Shown here: one piece after another, positions 61,801 through 64,000 of the stretch
Layout: every line of letters starts with the position of its first letter
Position numbering within the stretch: the first letter of the stretch is position 1
Assembly: GCA_964247055.1 (NCBI GenBank)
Contig: OZ176054.1
Span: 2,294,001-2,358,000, forward strand
From: Paragordius varius
Taxonomy: Eukaryota > Nematomorpha
Reading direction: 5' to 3'
DNA: 64,000 nucleotides
Notes under the pieces: generated by a model
Seen by the model: only the letters and a program-made list of their open reading frames with translations
What the model was told of the DNA's origin: nothing
Databases searched by the model: none
Program-made: the position numbers and the translations under genes

Positions 61801-62330
61801 CTCTGGAAATATAAAACAACCTTACCGGGTAAACTAGGACAAAAAAGGAAAAGGTGATGAAGTGTTAAATTAGCTTATTGTAACGGGGCCTAAAATTTGA
61901 GTCTTTTAGAGCCCACCTCGAAAAGCTATTATTTAGTTGCTTTTATATTTTTCAAAATATATTAACAAAATATTTTGGTACAAAGCCTTAGCTTACACCT
62001 AAAATAATTAATTTGGTATAATGAGCGCTAATTTTGCCACTTTTCAGCTGAGTAATTATCAAAAGAATACTTCTTAAATAACTCCCTTATAGGTCTCAAA
62101 ACAAAAAATGTGAGATTTTAAAACTTTGTAAATTACATATAAGTATTATACCAGGATATTTTCTAAGGGCATTGAAGTACATATATATCTTGCTGGTGAT
62201 ATTAAAATTTTTAGGTTAAAAATAAATGGCAAGTATCTAAATAAACTATAAATAAAAATTATGAATGTCGGCTTTGACCAGTTTCCGAGACGTATAGGCC
62301 CCCAAAAATTCAATAATACTTTTTTACAAA
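58876..62330. other. AT-rich spacer or long intron
   Basis: It holds TA tracts (59330-59350 and 59692-59709), a family-B segment near 60240-60350, an inverted family-B relic near 61380-61600 and the dispersed TAGTTTATTTACAAAATTGA / AGCTCTGG repeat near 61780. Part of it may be intronic to the gene ending at 63429. No gene is certain here. Confidence 0.4.
60659..60719 (+). CDS. Weak candidate internal exon of the downstream orphan gene
   Basis: An acceptor (ATACTTTAG) and a donor (CGG|GTAATA) bracket 61 bp with an open frame (QPVNIQYIIIQEESTKKSGR) that would join in phase 0 to the exon at 63058. The sequence is less AT-rich than its surroundings. No family match, so this is a suggestion only. 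Confidence 0.2.
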
Positions 62331-62334
62331 TGCG

Positions 62335-62640
62335 TCGAATATAATCGGCCCATTCTTTGAATTAAGCTCCGTTATTTGACACTGCCCCTGTAAAATATGC
62401 AAGAAAAACTAAATCCTAAAAATAATTTTTTAATCCAAGTTTTGAGTTTTTCAATGGAATTTTAAGTATTCCCAGTGTAAAAGCAAAATTTTTAGCCAAG
62501 AACTTTTTTAATCAGCCACTGTGCTGGGCTCCACCCTCTGTAAAATCCGCCATTATATAAAAATAACGTGTTTCTTTGGAAGAAAGCTTATGGAACCATA
62601 TACATTAAATAATAATATTGGATATTTGCCACTTAGAAGC
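62335..62640. repeat. Degenerate copy of the ~160-bp satellite monomer
   Basis: The order GTAAAAGCAAAATTTTTAGC, a Gly/Cys-like GCTGGGCTCCACCC word, AAATCCGCCATTATATA, TTTCTTTGGAAGAAAGC and TTATGGAACCATAT parallels the monomer of the array at 1.2-2.8 kb. About two decayed units. The short 62521-62703 frame is inside it and is not a gene. Confidence 0.5.
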
Positions 62641-63057
62641 AATAAAATCGTGTCTGCTTATATCTTTTTGTTTACAAATAACATATTATCAATTTACTTT
62701 TGATATTTTCGACTAAGTTACAGCGACGCTGGAAAAAACAAACTCTTAAATAATCTAGTCAAAAAATATATTACGGTATAGAGGAGTAATCATAATTAAC
62801 TCCTAAAAATTTTGCATTTAGCTTAAAAATTATCAATTTGAGAAAATTGATAGCGTCCTCAACTATTAGGCAATGTAAAGTTTAATTCGTTGTGGATATT
62901 TAATATTAAGATTATTAGACTGAGAAAACAATAATTTATGGTATCTGTATGGAAGATAATTAAACTGCTGAATTAAAATTGTAAAAAATTTGCAATCTAT
63001 TACTTTAAACTTTTAGGTTAATAGTTTCTATGCTTAAATTATTTTTTATATTTATAG

Positions 63058-63429
63058 CGCCATGGTTCTTCGGCTGTCTCAGCAGGGGTATCAAGCACCA
63101 TCAAATCTAAAAGTACGCTAAGCCTAAATTCTGATAAAAATACGATTGCTCATCATCAACAACCATATATAAATACCAACAATAAAAGTCATGGGGGGAT
63201 CATCCATTTACAATTACCTATTAGGGGAGCCGGTAATAAATTCCATAAAAAACTTTTTCGTTCCCTTTCCCGCAAAAAACGGCAACGTTCTCAAACGACA
63301 AACGATGAAATTTTACTGGCCAGTTGGAAAGAGAGTCCAACTAGCAATTCTCAAAACAATGAGCTTACTGACATATTTGATGCTGCCAATGAACAAATGG
63401 ATGTTGGGGAAAACAAATTTGATAAGTAG
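63058..63429 (+). CDS. Terminal exon of an unrecognised gene
   Basis: An open frame begins right after the acceptor TATTTATAG (in-frame TAG ends at 63057) and runs 123 codons to a TAG. The codons are much more varied than the surrounding AT-rich DNA, and the frame reads HGSSAVSAGVSSTIKSKST, then IIHLQLPIRGAGNKFH, a basic cluster KKLFRSLSRKKRQRSQ and an acidic C-terminus (ELTDIFDAANEQMDVGENKF). The tail looks like a disordered cytoplasmic or nuclear C-terminus; the basic cluster could be a nuclear-localisation or membrane-contact patch. I do not recognise the family. The overlapping Met-initiated frame 63191-63523 is in a different phase and looks non-coding. Upstream exons are not found with certainty. 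Confidence 0.55.
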   Translation, partial: RHGSSAVSAGVSSTIKSKSTLSLNSDKNTIAHHQQPYINTNNKSHGGIIHLQLPIRGAGNKFHKKLFRSLSRKKRQRSQTTNDEILLASWKESPTSNSQNNELTDIFDAANEQMDVGENKFDK

Positions 63430-64000
63430 GATGAAGAATATTTTAACAAAAGGATTCTTTTATCAATTTTGTTTTTTGAACAAATTACTACTCATCTCAA
63501 TAATTAATTATGGTTCATCATGATAATATATGAAAAATCTGATGGTTGATAAATAATTATTTTAACCAACGGATATAACCTTGAATTTTACTTACTAATT
63601 ATGCACCTTAAAAAGCTTTAATCGATGCGGGAATACGTTAATAACTTAAAGAAACGTTTAAACCGCGCCGTTTTTATCAATAAATAATTGAACTAATTTA
63701 ATTTTATAGGGTTCTGGTTTGGGAAATAAAAAAACTGTTTTTGGATTTTTTAAAAAGTTATAAATTTGTTACATCGGGAAGATTTATCATTTTCAACCAT
63801 AACCTTAATCAACAATGTTGTTTGAAACATTACAATAAACAGTCAAATATTATTTTAGAATAGTTTTTGATTAAAACTAATAATCGATAACAACTATCTA
63901 CCTTTGACAAATTAATAAATATTTCTACCCAATTAGATATTTATATATAACTTTTAATTTTAAATTTTTTGTGCCAAAACAGATTTAACTTTTGATATTT
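63430..64000. other. Downstream AT-rich sequence
   Basis: Probable 3' untranslated and intergenic DNA. AATAAA-like sites occur near 63550 and 63680. Nothing else is recognised. Confidence 0.35.

Noticed and set aside
63191-63523. Met-initiated 110-codon frame
   Set aside because: It overlaps the better frame starting at the acceptor at 63058 in another phase, and its composition is not protein-like.
1-64000. Retroelements (LINE, LTR) among the dispersed repeats
   Set aside because: No reverse-transcriptase or integrase motif was seen in any frame; families A and B are non-coding and were left unclassified.

Overview
The window looks like nuclear DNA from an AT-rich bilaterian animal, most likely a protostome invertebrate. 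The evidence is: genes split by GT-AG introns and read with the standard code; AATAAA poly(A) signals; an allatostatin-A-type receptor, a Krüppel-like factor (KLF), a TMEM120/TACAN protein and a lysosomal GH27 galactosidase; and many DNA transposons. I could not name the species. No rRNA, convincing tRNA, CRISPR or retroelement reverse transcriptase was seen.

Layout. 1-5.9 kb: a large inverted repeat carrying a nested hairpin MITE, a degenerate ~160-bp satellite array, and unique-looking AT-rich DNA. 5.9-7.2 kb (-): a 423-codon orphan gene. 7.2-26.5 kb: about 19 kb with no recognisable gene, but with dispersed repeats, hairpins and TA tracts. 26.6-30.0 kb (+): an allatostatin-A/galanin-type receptor in two exons, then a coding-looking extra 3' exon. 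30.8-32.0 kb: a Tc1-like fold-back element. 32.4-33.5 kb (-): an uninterrupted TMEM120 gene. 33.6-36.5 kb: dispersed repeats. 36.6-38.8 kb: a BED-finger hAT transposon with an 8-bp target duplication. 40.9-48.5 kb (+): a KLF gene in four exons; its first intron holds a second hAT copy and a mariner. 50.7-58.7 kb (+): a GH27 alpha-galactosidase/alpha-N-acetylgalactosaminidase in seven exons; one intron holds a 3.4-kb palindromic PIF/Harbinger element and another a hAT-like MITE. 63.06-63.43 kb (+): the last exon of an unrecognised gene.

The host genes do not form a functional cluster: neuropeptide signalling, nuclear-envelope/ER lipid biology, transcription and lysosomal glycan breakdown simply sit side by side. 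The unifying theme is mobile-element architecture. At least five unrelated elements (family-A element, Tc1 fold-back, hAT, Harbinger, minisatellite) are organised as long inverted duplications, several of them inside introns. The best single-gene oddities are a candidate 24-nt intron in the GH27 gene, an unusual Ser/Asp pair at its specificity positions, and a receptor with a very long third intracellular loop and a possible alternative tail.
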